Assembly: GCF_001648895.1 (NCBI RefSeq)
Contig: NZ_LXUF01000001.1
Span: 496,001-560,000 of the forward strand
From: Methylovorus sp. MM2
GTDB lineage: Bacteria; Pseudomonadota; Gammaproteobacteria; Burkholderiales; Methylophilaceae
Direction: 5' to 3'
DNA length: 64,000 nt
A model generated the notes under the pieces. It did not search any database and was not told the origin of the DNA. It saw only the letters and a list, made by a program, of their open reading frames with translations. A program made the translations under genes and the position numbers. Positions 9,752-20,377 of this stretch are shown here, piece after piece (positions within the stretch are counted from its first letter, which is position 1; each line of letters opens with the position of its first letter).

Positions 9752-11686
9752 ATGCGACTCTTAAAAGGCTTGTTTGGCCTGACTTTATTACTGAGCTCTC
9801 AGGCTTGGGCGCTCAGTACGGATGAATTGTTTACTAAAGCACGCGATGCTTATAAAGCACGCGATGATTTCGCTTTGTCCAACTATACCGACCAGATGCA
9901 GGCGCAGGGATATGTGCTGGCACCTTATGCCGACTATTGGTTGATGTTGCTACGCATGAGCCAGGCGGATAACCAGACCGTTCGTGCTTTTATCAATCGT
10001 TACCCGGATTTGCCATTTACCGATCGTGTACGTGGAGAATGGTTGAAAGCCTTGGGTAAACGGCAAGATTGGCAAACTTTCTTTGAAGAATTACCCAATT
10101 TCACCCGTGATGATGTCGCCGTGAGTTGTTATGCCTTGGATGGTCGTGCACAAACAGGCAATGTGGAAGCCCTCGCTTCTGGTAAATTAATATGGATGAC
10201 ATCAGCCGAGCAGCCCGCGAATTGCGAGCAAGTATTTGACCGTATGCAAAAAGCGCATGTGCTCAGTGACGATGATATCTGGATGCGTTTCAGGATGGCC
10301 ATGCAAGACGGCAAGATCAGTGTTGCCAAGAATATCCCTAGCCGTATCTCAGGGTTCTCGAGTGCAGAGATCAAGCTGATCGATCGTGTGTATCAGAACC
10401 CGCAACAGGTGCTGGAAAAGAAAACCATCTCGCTACAAAGTCGCTACGGGCGTGAGCTTAATCTCTATGCCTTAGACCGCCTTGCCCGTACCCAACCGAG
10501 TTATGCCTTGGATATATGGCTGAAAATCCAGCCTTCTTTTAGCGCAGAGGATAAGAGTTATTTATGGGGGCGTTTTGCTTTGCATGCCGCCCGTCGTCAT
10601 GATCAGGCAGCACAAGGCTGGTTTGATCGTGTACAAAAAGGTACGCTTGATAAAGAGCAATTAGCCTGGAAAGCGCGTACTGCACTGCGTGTTAAAGACT
10701 GGCCTAGCCTACAGGCAACGATCAGTGAAATGCCTGTTGCCCAGCAGGATGAATCAGTATGGCGTTATTGGAAGGGGCGGGCGCTACGTGAGCAAAAGCA
10801 GATACTTGCGGCCAATGTGATCTTCGTGCCGCTATCGCGAGAGCGTAGTTATTACGGGGTGTTGGCAGAAGAAGAGCTAGGTGATGTGATCAGCGGTGTT
10901 CCCAGCAGTTATAAGCCCGCCGAAGTCGAGATCAATACCATTGCAGGCTTGCCCGGCATACAACGTGCTGTGGAGCTATTACGCTTTGACATGCGTTGGG
11001 AATCACGCGCCGAATGGGCGTGGGCAACGCGTAATTTTGATGACAGGCAAATGATTGCCGCTGCTGAGTTGGCAGCGCGACAGCAGTGGTATGACTTGGC
11101 CATCATCACAGCGGATAAGACCAAGTTCATGCACGATTACTCCTTGCGTTATCCCACACCTTATCGTGACATGATGCAAAGTTTCTCTCGTGAGCAGAAC
11201 CTTGATGAGGCATGGGTATATGGCCTCACAAGGCAGGAAAGCCGGTTTATCCATTATGCCAAGTCTGGTGTCGGGGCCGCTGGTTTGATGCAAGTCATGC
11301 CCGCGACTGCCTCATGGATAGCGAAGCGCATGGGGCTTGGCGGCTATAATAACGGCATGATTCATCAGCTGGATACCAACATTCAGCTCGGTACTTACTA
11401 TATGCGCTATACGCTAGACTTGATGGATAATCAGGTGCTGATGGCAACGGCTGCTTATAATGCCGGGCCAAGCAGGGCCAAGCGCTGGGCAGCTACAGTA
11501 CCGCTGGAGGGGGCGATCTATGCAGAGACGATTCCTTTCACTGAAACGAGAGGATATGTGCAAAAAGTCATGGGTAACGCTTATTTTTATGCACAGCAAT
11601 TGGGTACGAAAATACAGACGCTCAAGCAGCGTATGGGTACAATTAGCGCTAGCGGCGGTACGCTTACGGTGGACGAAGCCGAGTAA
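9752..11686 (+). CDS. slt: Soluble lytic murein transglycosylase (Slt70-like)
   Basis: Periplasmic exo-lytic transglycosylase cleaving MurNAc-GlcNAc bonds. 644 residues. An N-terminal signal peptide ends near SSQAWA, a long alpha-helical superhelical U/L domain follows, and the C-terminal SLT domain holds catalytic Glu496 in TRQESRF followed by GLMQVMPATA and AYNAGPSRA. The start is the ATG at 9752, preceded by AAGG; a GTG two codons earlier is possible. It lies next to the wall-synthesis cluster but 129 nt from its small neighbour, so probably has its own transcript. Confidence 0.93.
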   Translation: MRLLKGLFGLTLLLSSQAWALSTDELFTKARDAYKARDDFALSNYTDQMQAQGYVLAPYADYWLMLLRMSQADNQTVRAFINRYPDLPFTDRVRGEWLKALGKRQDWQTFFEELPNFTRDDVAVSCYALDGRAQTGNVEALASGKLIWMTSAEQPANCEQVFDRMQKAHVLSDDDIWMRFRMAMQDGKISVAKNIPSRISGFSSAEIKLIDRVYQNPQQVLEKKTISLQSRYGRELNLYALDRLARTQPSYALDIWLKIQPSFSAEDKSYLWGRFALHAARRHDQAAQGWFDRVQKGTLDKEQLAWKARTALRVKDWPSLQATISEMPVAQQDESVWRYWKGRALREQKQILAANVIFVPLSRERSYYGVLAEEELGDVISGVPSSYKPAEVEINTIAGLPGIQRAVELLRFDMRWESRAEWAWATRNFDDRQMIAAAELAARQQWYDLAIITADKTKFMHDYSLRYPTPYRDMMQSFSREQNLDEAWVYGLTRQESRFIHYAKSGVGAAGLMQVMPATASWIAKRMGLGGYNNGMIHQLDTNIQLGTYYMRYTLDLMDNQVLMATAAYNAGPSRAKRWAATVPLEGAIYAETIPFTETRGYVQKVMGNAYFYAQQLGTKIQTLKQRMGTISASGGTLTVDEAE

Positions 11687-11780
11687 TAACGAAGCCTAGT
11701 AATCATGAATGCGTGCAAAAGAATAGTAAGCAGGAATAATATTAAGTGTAGGCACAATAAGAACTGATGTAGGGAAAACA

Positions 11781-12728
11781 ATGCGTATTAAACAAGTCTG
11801 TGTGTTGGGTGGTTCAGGTTTTCTGGGCAGCGCCATCGTTCATAAGCTGAGTGCAGCGGGATATGATATCAAAGTGCTGACTCGCCGCCGTGAGGCAAGC
11901 AAGCACCTGATCTTGCTGCCCTATGTTCAAGTAGTTGAGTGCGATATCTTTAATGACGCCGCGCTTACACAGCAACTATCCGGTAGCGATGCCGTCATCA
12001 ACTTGATTGGCTTGCTCCAAGAGAGTGATAAAGTTAGTTTTGAGACTGCGCATATTGAATTACCGCGCCGCGTGGCTGTGATATGCAGCAAGCTTGGCAT
12101 CAAGCGATTACTCCACACAAGTGCACTGCCAGCCAGCCAAGATGCCTCCAGTGCTTATCTGCGGACTAAAGCGGCTGGTGAAGCTGCCGTGTTGGCTTTT
12201 GCCAGCGATATCAATGTGACGATCTTCCGGCCATCGTTGATCTTCGGGCGTGGTGATAGTTTTATCGGCATGTTCGCCAAACTCATCAAAGTATTACCGG
12301 TCATTATGCTCATCAAACCGGATGCCAAATTCCAGCCGATATGGGTTGAGGACGTTGCACAAGCATTTGTGAATAGTCTCGGCAATATCGAAACTTATGG
12401 CCAGCGTTATGATCTGGGCGGCCCAAGAGTCTATAGCCTGAGAGAGATCGTCGAGTTCGTGATCTTTGTCATGGGTAAAAAGCGCAAGGTCATCGGTTTG
12501 AACGACAAACTTTCCTATTATCAGGCTTACGCGATGGAAAAGTTGCCTATCAAGCTACTCACGCGAGATAACCTGCATTCGCTCGAGGTCGATAGCGTAT
12601 GCGATGGAGCGATTTCTCCGACACTCGATGTTCAGCCTGCTGCGCTTGAAGCCATCGTGCCTGATTACTTGGTGAACGATAATCCGCGCAATCTATATAA
12701 CAAGTTCCGTGGTCTTGCCGGACGGTAA
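11781..12728 (+). CDS. Complex I NDUFA9-like NAD(P)-binding SDR protein
   Basis: 315-residue extended short-chain dehydrogenase/reductase of the NDUFA9/NmrA-like type. The Rossmann loop GGSGFLG is at residues 10-16. The C-terminal half (WVEDVAQAFVNSL, YDLGGPRVYSLREI) matches bacterial proteins annotated as complex I NDUFA9 subunit family. Substrate unknown; quinone-related or regulatory roles have been proposed for the family. It lies between slt and cca on the same strand. Confidence 0.85.
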   Translation: MRIKQVCVLGGSGFLGSAIVHKLSAAGYDIKVLTRRREASKHLILLPYVQVVECDIFNDAALTQQLSGSDAVINLIGLLQESDKVSFETAHIELPRRVAVICSKLGIKRLLHTSALPASQDASSAYLRTKAAGEAAVLAFASDINVTIFRPSLIFGRGDSFIGMFAKLIKVLPVIMLIKPDAKFQPIWVEDVAQAFVNSLGNIETYGQRYDLGGPRVYSLREIVEFVIFVMGKKRKVIGLNDKLSYYQAYAMEKLPIKLLTRDNLHSLEVDSVCDGAISPTLDVQPAALEAIVPDYLVNDNPRNLYNKFRGLAGR

Positions 12729-12789
12729 ACTTGTATGGGCTCCTATTTTTAAGGCGCGCGCTTTTCATGACGGGCTCTGAGGTGATGGC

Positions 12790-14004
12790 TTGAAGGTTTA
12801 TACCGTAGGCGGTGCCGTCCGCGACGAGCTCCTAGGCCTCAAGGTAAAAGACCGTGACCATGTCGTTGTCGGTAGCAACCCTGCTGAGATGGAAGCCGCC
12901 GGTTATCGTCCTGTAGGTAAAGATTTCCCTGTATTTCTCCACCCTACAACGCAAGAAGAGTATGCGCTCGCGCGTACAGAGCGCAAAACGGGTAAAGGCT
13001 ATAAAGGCTTTCAGGTATATGCCGCACCTGAAGTCACGCTTGAGCAGGATCTTGCACGTAGGGATCTCACAATCAATGCCATTGCGAAAGATGCAAATGG
13101 TGACTTGATCGATCCTTATGGTGGGCAGGCCGATATTCAGAGCCGTGTGCTGCGCCATGTGGGTGAAGCCTTTGCTGAAGACCCCGTCCGTATATTACGT
13201 GCGGCCCGCTTTGCTGCACGGTTCGCAGACTTTTCCGTAGCGCCTGAGACGTATGTGCTAATGAAACAAATGGTCGATGATGGTGAGGTCGATGCTTTAG
13301 TACCGGAACGTGTCTGGCAAGAGCTTGCAAAAGGCCTCATGGAAGCGAAACCATCCCGTATGTTCGAAGTCTTGCGTGAGTGCGGGGCATTAAAGCGAAT
13401 ATTACCTGAGGTCGATCGATTATTCGGCGTTCCACAGCCTGCCCAATATCATCCCGAGATCGATACTGGCATCCATGTGATGATGGTGCTGGATTATGCG
13501 GCCGCACAGGGCTATTCATTACCCATACGTTTCTCTGCACTGACCCATGATCTAGGTAAGGGGCTCACCCCTGCCGATATCTTGCCACGCCATATCGGTC
13601 ATGAGCTGCGTAGTGTCGATCTGTTAAAAGATGTCGTTAAACGGCTGCGTGTTCCGAATGACTGTAAAGAGCTAGCCCATATCGTTGCCAAGTTTCACGG
13701 TAAAGTGCACCAGGTGAAAGAGATGCGGCTTGAGACGGTACTCAATTTTCTGATAGAGACAGATGCAATACGGCAACCACAAAGATTCAAAGAGTTTTTG
13801 CTTGCTTGTGAGAGTGATTCTCGTGGCAGAACGGGATTTGAAATGGCACCATTTCCTGAAGCTGATTTTTTATTGAAAGCCTTAACGGCTGCTACAAGTA
13901 TTGATGCCGGGGCTGTGGCGCAGCAGTATGAAAATACAGAAGAAATTAAGGCAGCAGTGTTTTTAGCAAGATTGGATGCATTAAAATCTCTGGAAGCCTC
14001 TTAA
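12790..14004 (+). CDS. cca: Multifunctional CCA tRNA nucleotidyltransferase / HD phosphohydrolase
   Basis: Adds or repairs the 3' CCA of tRNAs; the long form also carries a metal-dependent phosphohydrolase. 404 residues. The nucleotidyltransferase core is GGAVRD (7-12) with catalytic D21-x-D23, then ARRDLTINAIA and EDPVRILRAARFAARF; the HD domain follows with THDLGKG. The start is TTG, preceded by a GAGGTGAT Shine-Dalgarno; no better in-frame ATG precedes the conserved GGAVRD. Confidence 0.94.
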   Translation: MKVYTVGGAVRDELLGLKVKDRDHVVVGSNPAEMEAAGYRPVGKDFPVFLHPTTQEEYALARTERKTGKGYKGFQVYAAPEVTLEQDLARRDLTINAIAKDANGDLIDPYGGQADIQSRVLRHVGEAFAEDPVRILRAARFAARFADFSVAPETYVLMKQMVDDGEVDALVPERVWQELAKGLMEAKPSRMFEVLRECGALKRILPEVDRLFGVPQPAQYHPEIDTGIHVMMVLDYAAAQGYSLPIRFSALTHDLGKGLTPADILPRHIGHELRSVDLLKDVVKRLRVPNDCKELAHIVAKFHGKVHQVKEMRLETVLNFLIETDAIRQPQRFKEFLLACESDSRGRTGFEMAPFPEADFLLKALTAATSIDAGAVAQQYENTEEIKAAVFLARLDALKSLEAS

Positions 14005-14156
14005 CGCTTAGGCATCCTCCTCTTTTATTGATGTAGGAATATTCTTACATCAGCTTGTACTTAGCACTGATAGCTAGTGCTTTCTTTGCTTCTATACAAT
14101 ACGCCGTGTGCTTTAGTGCTTAAGGTATCTCATTTTAAAGTTAATGAAAGTTTCAC

Positions 14157-14594
14157 ATGACCAAGAAAAGTATGTTCTTTGTAATCGCTTTATTTCTTTT
14201 CACTTCCATTGCTAATGCAGAAGTAGGCATTTCAGTGAGTGTTGGGCAGCCAGGGTTCTATGGGCAGATCGATATCGGCGACTATTATCCTCAGCCACAG
14301 GTGGTGTATGCGCAACCTGTGATTATCGAGCGCGTTCAGGTACGTCCTGCACCCATCTATTTGCATGTGCCTCCTGGACATGCCAAACATTGGTCAAGGT
14401 ATTGTGGACAGTATGGGGCATGTGCCCGCCCTGTCTATTTTGTCCGCGATACTTGGTACAACGATGTATATGTGCCTAAATACCAAGCGCGCCATCATCC
14501 TGAACCACAAAAAGGTGGCCCGGGTAGGCATGATGATAAACATGGTCAAAAAGGTCGTGGCGATGACCATGGTCATGGGCCAGACAAGAAGTAA
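14157..14594 (+). CDS. Secreted protein with His/Gly-rich C-terminal tail
   Basis: 145 residues. A clear signal peptide (about 1-21, ending SIANA) is followed by a tyrosine- and proline-rich region (DIGDYYPQPQVVYAQPV), a middle segment PPGHAKHWSRYCGQYGACARPVYF with two cysteines, and a tail of about 35 residues rich in His, Gly, Asp and Lys that could bind divalent metals. Similar short periplasmic proteins occur in many betaproteobacteria, with no assigned function that I know. Probably monocistronic; a bidirectional terminator follows. Confidence 0.75.
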   Translation: MTKKSMFFVIALFLFTSIANAEVGISVSVGQPGFYGQIDIGDYYPQPQVVYAQPVIIERVQVRPAPIYLHVPPGHAKHWSRYCGQYGACARPVYFVRDTWYNDVYVPKYQARHHPEPQKGGPGRHDDKHGQKGRGDDHGHGPDKK

Positions 14595-14623
14595 CAACGG
14601 TAGGTGTGTTTTTAAGGCTTTAG

Positions 14624-14661
14624 AAAAGCGCAATGCAAACGATTGGCTGCATTGCGCTTTT
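14624..14661. terminator. Bidirectional intrinsic terminator
   Basis: A perfect 14-bp inverted repeat, AAAAGCGCAATGCA / TGCATTGCGCTTTT, with a 10-nt loop. The A-run on the left and T-run on the right make it functional for both the plus-strand secreted-protein gene and the minus-strand DHA2 transporter, whose ends converge here. Confidence 0.88.
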
Positions 14662-14671
14662 GGACATACTT

Positions 14672-16108
14672 TTAATGTGGCGCATTCACCTTTGAGCCCG
14701 CAGTCGGTAATTCCACTTTCACAGCAAAACCAAGCAGGGCTGCGATGATAGCTGCGAGAGCTCCCAAGCCGAATGCCAATCGATATCCGTTATTGAGTGC
14801 GATGATCGGGTCAATCCCTTGGTCAAGTAGATTGTAAGTGAGTGCCGCGGCAGCGCTTGCCAGAATTGCTAACCCTAATGCACCGCCCATCATGAACGCT
14901 GTATTGACGATACCTGAAGCTAATCCAGATTCCTCTTGAGATACATCACCCATCGCAGCCAGCAATAGCGGGTTGAATGCGATGCCCGCGCCAAAACCGA
15001 GTAATAGCATCCCCGGTAGGACGTGCAGGTTGAAGTTCCCAGTAACAGGGGCGAACGCAAAAAGGCCAAGCCCGCTAGCGCCCAGTAGTAAGCCGATGAC
15101 TAGCGGCGGCCTAATGCCGAAGCGCATGACAATCTTGGCGGAAACGCCGAGTGAAAGTACTGCCATAATCAGGTTAGATGGCAAGAACGCGAGACCTACC
15201 TGTAAGGCGCTATAGTTCAATACCAGTTGCAGATAAAGGGCTGAAATAAAGAACCATGCAAACATAGCCGCTGCCCACAATACCGCCATGATATTCACGA
15301 TCGCTACGTTGCGTAACCTGAGGAAGCGCAGAGGCACGAGTGGAGCTGGAACGCGGGATTCGATGATCAGAAAGCCGATGAGTAGGGCGATAGATAGCGC
15401 CAGTAAGGTAAGCGTTTCCACCGACTGCCATCCGGCTTGATGCCCGTTGACGATGGCATATACAGCTAACATGAGGGCCGCGGTGATCGTTAATGCACCT
15501 CCGATATCCATATGTTTTATGTCAGTCTGTGGATGACCTACAGGTAAAAGTCTTAGGCAAATGGCATATACAGCGACACCTATTGGCAGATTAACGAGAA
15601 ATATCCAATGCCAGCTCAATGTACTAGTCAGAATGCCGCCAAGTAGAACACCAACACTCCCGCCACCCGCACAGACGAAACCATAGATTCCCATGGCTTT
15701 TGCCCGCTCACCGGTTTCGGTAAAAAGATTCATGATGAGGGAAAGTGCAACGGCAGAGACGACTGCACCACCGATACCTTGAATCGCACGTGCTGTAATC
15801 AAGAGGGCTTGTGAATTCGCGATCCCGCATGCGAGTGAAGCGCCCGTAAAGATCACGATGCCCAGCAGAAAAAGTTTACGTTGCCCGAAAAGATCCCCAA
15901 GCCGCCCGCCAAGTAACAGAAAGCCGCCGAAGGTCAGCATGTAAGCGTTAACTACCCAAACCAGCGCTGTTTCACTAAAAGCTAAATCAGTGCGAATCGA
16001 TGGCAGTGCTACATTAACGATGGTGGTGTCGAGGACAATCATCAACTCGCCTAGGCAAAGGATGATGAGCGCCAGCCAGCGTTTGCTGGCGTCGATTGAA
16101 TGACTCAT
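14672..16108 (-). CDS. DHA2-family (EmrB/QacA) MFS drug exporter
   Basis: Proton-coupled efflux permease of the inner membrane. 478 residues from the ATG at 16108, with hydrophobic segments consistent with 14 TMS. The DHA2 first-helix motif LDTTIVNVALPSI and the loop motif GGRLGDLFGQRK are present. An upstream in-frame extension would run into slmA and is rejected. The gene begins 11 nt after the slmA stop, so it is probably cotranscribed with argB-HAD-slmA. Substrate cannot be told from sequence. Confidence 0.92.
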   Translation of the reverse strand: MSHSIDASKRWLALIILCLGELMIVLDTTIVNVALPSIRTDLAFSETALVWVVNAYMLTFGGFLLLGGRLGDLFGQRKLFLLGIVIFTGASLACGIANSQALLITARAIQGIGGAVVSAVALSLIMNLFTETGERAKAMGIYGFVCAGGGSVGVLLGGILTSTLSWHWIFLVNLPIGVAVYAICLRLLPVGHPQTDIKHMDIGGALTITAALMLAVYAIVNGHQAGWQSVETLTLLALSIALLIGFLIIESRVPAPLVPLRFLRLRNVAIVNIMAVLWAAAMFAWFFISALYLQLVLNYSALQVGLAFLPSNLIMAVLSLGVSAKIVMRFGIRPPLVIGLLLGASGLGLFAFAPVTGNFNLHVLPGMLLLGFGAGIAFNPLLLAAMGDVSQEESGLASGIVNTAFMMGGALGLAILASAAAALTYNLLDQGIDPIIALNNGYRLAFGLGALAAIIAALLGFAVKVELPTAGSKVNAPH

Positions 16109-16119
16109 GGTATTCGGGG

Positions 16120-16683
16120 TTAGGCTAGGCCAAGCAATGCTAATTGCTGTTGCACATATTCCATTGGTTTGCGCTTGAAACCGCCCTTGGCAAATTGTTG
16201 CCAGCGCCCGATCACAAAACAAAGCATCAGGTTAGCTTGCGCATCGGGTTGTAACTGCTTGCCAGTTTGTGCTTCCGCGATACGCAGGCTTTGTTTCAGC
16301 GTGGATTCGATACGGTCAAATAATTGGTTGATACGTGTTTGCAGGCTGTCTTCTTCATTGACCAAGGCATCACCGATCAATACGCGTGTCATCCCGGGAT
16401 TCTTCTCTGCGAATAACAACAGAATCATGACGATGCGTTGTGCCTGTTTCAGGCCATCAGCCTCTTCGGTGGTGATCTTGTTGATGAGGCCGAATAGCGA
16501 TTGCTCGATGAACTCGATCAAACCGCCGAACATCTGCGCCTTACCCGCAAAGTGACGATACAGCGCTGCTTCGCTCACATCCAATTTTGCAGCGAGTGAT
16601 GCCGTGGTGATCTTTTCGCGCTTGGGCGATTCCAACATCTTTGCTAGCGTTTCGAGGATTTGTTGTTTGCGTTCGCCTGCCAT
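16120..16683 (-). CDS. slmA: Nucleoid occlusion factor SlmA (TetR-like)
   Basis: TetR-fold DNA-binding protein that, bound to chromosomal SBS sites, blocks Z-ring assembly over the nucleoid by binding the FtsZ C-terminal peptide. 187 residues. The N-terminal HTH (ITTASLAAKLDVSEAALYRHF) and following FGGLIEFIEQSLF and INQLFDRIE align with E. coli SlmA from memory. The argB-HAD-slmA order is the usual betaproteobacterial context and argues against a generic TetR regulator, although a transporter follows 11 nt downstream. Confidence 0.88.
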   Translation of the reverse strand: MAGERKQQILETLAKMLESPKREKITTASLAAKLDVSEAALYRHFAGKAQMFGGLIEFIEQSLFGLINKITTEEADGLKQAQRIVMILLLFAEKNPGMTRVLIGDALVNEEDSLQTRINQLFDRIESTLKQSLRIAEAQTGKQLQPDAQANLMLCFVIGRWQQFAKGGFKRKPMEYVQQQLALLGLA

Positions 16684-16714
16684 TGTTCGTCCTTATTTCT
16701 TTTATTTCCAGATA

Positions 16715-17347
16715 TTATAACTTGATGCGAGTGAGTGCTAACACGCTATTGATTCTTGCATCTACATAGTTTGGTTTATTGAGTGTCTTCGTGACATAGA
16801 CCGTTTTCATCCCCAGCCGTTTGGCTGTTCTTAATGCAGGTAAGCTGTCTTCGACCATGATGCAGTTGCCGCCGTTTACACCCAATAGTTTTAATAATCC
16901 GCTAAAGCCACGTAGGGATGGCTTAGGGTGGAATCGTGTAGATTCTATACTGAATACAGTCTCAAATATGTCCTGTATGCCAATCAAATCTAAGACTCTA
17001 GAGGCGTAAGCAATCGGTGCGTTAGTGAATACTACCTTACGTCCCCGGAGCCGTTGCAGGCTGTATCGCAGATTCTTTGCGGCAACGACCATTGCTGGTA
17101 ACTCTGCAAATTGATGGGTGTTTTGCAGAAAGTGGTGCGGGTCTACGCCGTGGTGGCGTGTCAGGCCTTTAAGCGTGGCGCCATATACATTCCAGTAGTG
17201 TTGTCTTAACGCATGTGCCGCAGGTTCATCCATTTCTAGATGTTCCATCATGTAGCGCGTCATCGCCCGATTGAGATGGGGGAAGATGTGCGCGCTAGCA
17301 TTATGGAGTGTGTCATCAAGATCGAATATCCAAACCTTAGCGGACAT
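16715..17347 (-). CDS. HAD-superfamily pyrimidine 5'-nucleotidase
   Basis: 210 residues from the ATG at 17347. HAD motif I is FDLDDTLHN (D9, D11), motif II is VFTNAP, and motif III/IV includes MVEDSLPALRTAKRLGMKT. The subclass resembles yeast Sdt1/Phm8-type pyrimidine 5'-nucleotidases, which dephosphorylate UMP or CMP. A TTG at 17389 would extend the N-terminus by 14 residues that do not look conserved. It lies between argB and slmA, 44 and 31 nt away. Confidence 0.88.
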   Translation of the reverse strand: MSAKVWIFDLDDTLHNASAHIFPHLNRAMTRYMMEHLEMDEPAAHALRQHYWNVYGATLKGLTRHHGVDPHHFLQNTHQFAELPAMVVAAKNLRYSLQRLRGRKVVFTNAPIAYASRVLDLIGIQDIFETVFSIESTRFHPKPSLRGFSGLLKLLGVNGGNCIMVEDSLPALRTAKRLGMKTVYVTKTLNKPNYVDARINSVLALTRIKL

Positions 17348-17391
17348 TGTTTGATTGCCAATGACTCGTTCCAAAGACACACCTACCAAAC

Positions 17392-18285
<894 letters not shown>

Positions 18286-18362
18286 CTAGTGAGGGAATGA
18301 AAGATTTGCGTATTTTACATTGAATATGTGACGAGGCTGTGTTCGATTTAAGCGATGTCTTC

Positions 18363-18368
18363 TATAAT
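18363..18368 (+). promoter_or_regulatory. Probable -10 box of the fhs promoter
   Basis: A perfect TATAAT lies 35 nt before the fhs start in the divergent argB-fhs gap. No good -35 hexamer is seen at 16-18 nt, so activation or an alternative arrangement is possible. Confidence 0.45.
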
Positions 18369-18402
18369 CGTTTCATAGCGACCAGAATCATTCAGGATGA
18401 CC

Positions 18403-20076
18403 ATGCCCAGTGATATAGAAATCGCTCAGCAAGCCAAGATGAAGAAGATATGCGAGATTGCAGATTCTCTTGGTTTACCTGAGGAAGCAGTCGAGCGTTA
18501 CGGGCATTACAAAGCAAAGATAGACGTTGACCTGATGCAGGATTTTCAATGTCGACCGGATGGCAAGCTGATATTGGTCACGGCCATTAGCCCGACACCT
18601 GCAGGTGAAGGGAAAACCACGACTACCGTGGGTTTGGGTGATGCCTTAAGTCGAATAGGCAAAAAAGCCATGATATGCCTGCGTGAGCCAGCACTTGGCC
18701 CTGTTTTTGGCATGAAAGGCGGTGCCGCTGGCGGTGGCTATGCGCAAGTGGTGCCGATGGAGGACATCAATCTCCATTTCACGGGTGATTTTGCCGCCAT
18801 TGCTTCAGCGCACAACCTGCTTTCTGCCCTCATTGATAATCATATCCATCATGGTAATACCTTAGGCATCGACCCGCGCCAAGTCACCTGGAAACGCGTG
18901 ATCGATATGAATGACCGTGCATTGCGCCAAGTCGTCGTTGGTCTTGGTGGTAAGGTCAATGGGCAAGTGCGCGAAGATGGTTTTGATATCGTTGTGGCAT
19001 CGGAGGTGATGGCGATATTTTGTCTTGTAAGCTCATTGCAAGAGCTCAGGCAACGCTTAGGCAATATCGTCATTGGCTACGGTTTCGATGGTCAGCGTAT
19101 CAAAGCCAGTGATCTAAAAGCACATGGTGCGATGACGGTGCTGCTTAAAAACGCACTCAAGCCCAATTTAGTCCAAACGCTTGAAAATACCCCCGCATTC
19201 ATTCATGGCGGACCGTTTGCGAATATCGCGCATGGTTGCAATTCATTGATCGCCACACGGCTTGCACTTAAGTTATCTGATTATGTAGTGACTGAGGCTG
19301 GTTTTGGCGCCGATCTGGGTGCGGAAAAATTCATTGATATCAAATGCCGTAAATCAGGCATCAAGCCTGATGCGTGTGTCGTCGTCGCAACCATACGTGC
19401 GCTTAAATATCATGGCGGTGTGGATGTTGATACATTGTCACAAGAAAATCTGCCTGCATTGGATGCTGGTATGGTGAATCTTGAAAAACACGTTGAAAAT
19501 GTCACGCAGCATTACAAATTGCCTTGCGTTGTCTCCATCAATCGATTCACCTCGGATACAGAAGCAGAGCTGCAACTGGTGCAAAGCCGTATGGCAAGCA
19601 AAGGTGTGAATGTCGTTATTGCGGAGCACTGGGAAAAAGGATCAGCAGGGGCAGAATTACTGGCCTATGAAGTGGTCAGGTTAGCTGAAACTGCGGCATC
19701 TACCATGCAATATGTCTATGCCGATAACGATACGTTGTGGGAAAAGATGCATAAAGTAGCCACCAAGATATATGGCGCTACGGATATCACGGCCACTAGA
19801 CGCCTGCGCGCACTGATTGAAAAACTCCAGACGGATGGTTATGGCCATTACCCGATATGTGTAGCAAAGACGCAATCTTCTTTTTCAACAGATGCCACTA
19901 TTCGTGGGGCACCTCAAGGGCATATTGTCACTATTACTGAAGTTAGGTTAAGTGCAGGTGCTGAGTTTATTGTGATGATCTGCGACGATATCATGACCAT
20001 GCCCGGACTGCCCAAAATCCCTTGTGCCACTAAGATTGATATTAATGAGCAAGGTCTTGTCATTGGCTTGTTTTGA
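18403..20076 (+). CDS. fhs: Formate--tetrahydrofolate ligase
   Basis: ATP-dependent synthesis of 10-formyl-THF from formate, linking C1 oxidation to assimilation and purine synthesis. 557 residues, the standard size. The P-loop [19 protein letters not shown] lies at about residues 65-83 and [21 protein letters not shown] follows. I chose the ATG at 18403 because AGGA (18394-18397) is ideally spaced; an ATG two codons upstream overlaps that SD. Stand-alone gene, divergent from argB. Its presence fits a C1-using lifestyle. Confidence 0.96.
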   Translation: MPSDIEIAQQAKMKKICEIADSLGLPEEAVERYGHYKAKIDVDLMQDFQCRPDGKLILVTAISPTPAGEGKTTTTVGLGDALSRIGKKAMICLREPALGPVFGMKGGAAGGGYAQVVPMEDINLHFTGDFAAIASAHNLLSALIDNHIHHGNTLGIDPRQVTWKRVIDMNDRALRQVVVGLGGKVNGQVREDGFDIVVASEVMAIFCLVSSLQELRQRLGNIVIGYGFDGQRIKASDLKAHGAMTVLLKNALKPNLVQTLENTPAFIHGGPFANIAHGCNSLIATRLALKLSDYVVTEAGFGADLGAEKFIDIKCRKSGIKPDACVVVATIRALKYHGGVDVDTLSQENLPALDAGMVNLEKHVENVTQHYKLPCVVSINRFTSDTEAELQLVQSRMASKGVNVVIAEHWEKGSAGAELLAYEVVRLAETAASTMQYVYADNDTLWEKMHKVATKIYGATDITATRRLRALIEKLQTDGYGHYPICVAKTQSSFSTDATIRGAPQGHIVTITEVRLSAGAEFIVMICDDIMTMPGLPKIPCATKIDINEQGLVIGLF

Positions 20077-20377
20077 CTTTTTATAGTACCTAAAAACCTA
20101 ATATCATTTTCTTTCGTCGGTAATTCCCTTTAGTTTCAACTGGATGACAAAATACGTCACCCTTATAAAAATACTTGCAAATCGTTTTTCTCAAGAGCAT
20201 AGTGCATACATATTTGTTACATATTGTAACAAATATGTGAGTTAGGTGAGATGTTATGTAAGAAACATACTCTCTAGCCGATGCCGCTATCGTCATCTGG
20301 GTGAATCCGAACACCTGCAACAAACGGGCACCGACCAGACTGCATGTCTCTGTAAACTTTAGTTTTGGAGAAGCAAA
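20077..20377 (+). promoter_or_regulatory. Long leader of the pilus operon
   Basis: A 301-bp non-coding region. It holds a perfect 13-bp inverted repeat at 20208-20238 (listed separately). The GC-richer stretch 20279-20345 contains a short stem (TGGGTG ... CACCTG with wobbles) and resembles a structured 5' UTR. No known riboswitch core was recognised. GGAG at 20368-20371 precedes the pilin ATG. Confidence 0.4.
20208..20238. repeat. 13-bp perfect inverted repeat upstream of the pilus operon
   Basis: ACATATTTGTTAC and GTAACAAATATGT are separated by ATATT. There is no T-run, so an operator for a dimeric regulator is more likely than a terminator. It lies 140 nt before the first pilin gene and 132 nt after fhs. 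Confidence 0.5.

Noticed and set aside
20239-20377. c-di-GMP (GEMM) riboswitch before the pilus operon
   Set aside because: A GGDEF gene is nearby and pili are typical c-di-GMP targets, but the conserved GEMM core sequences are absent.
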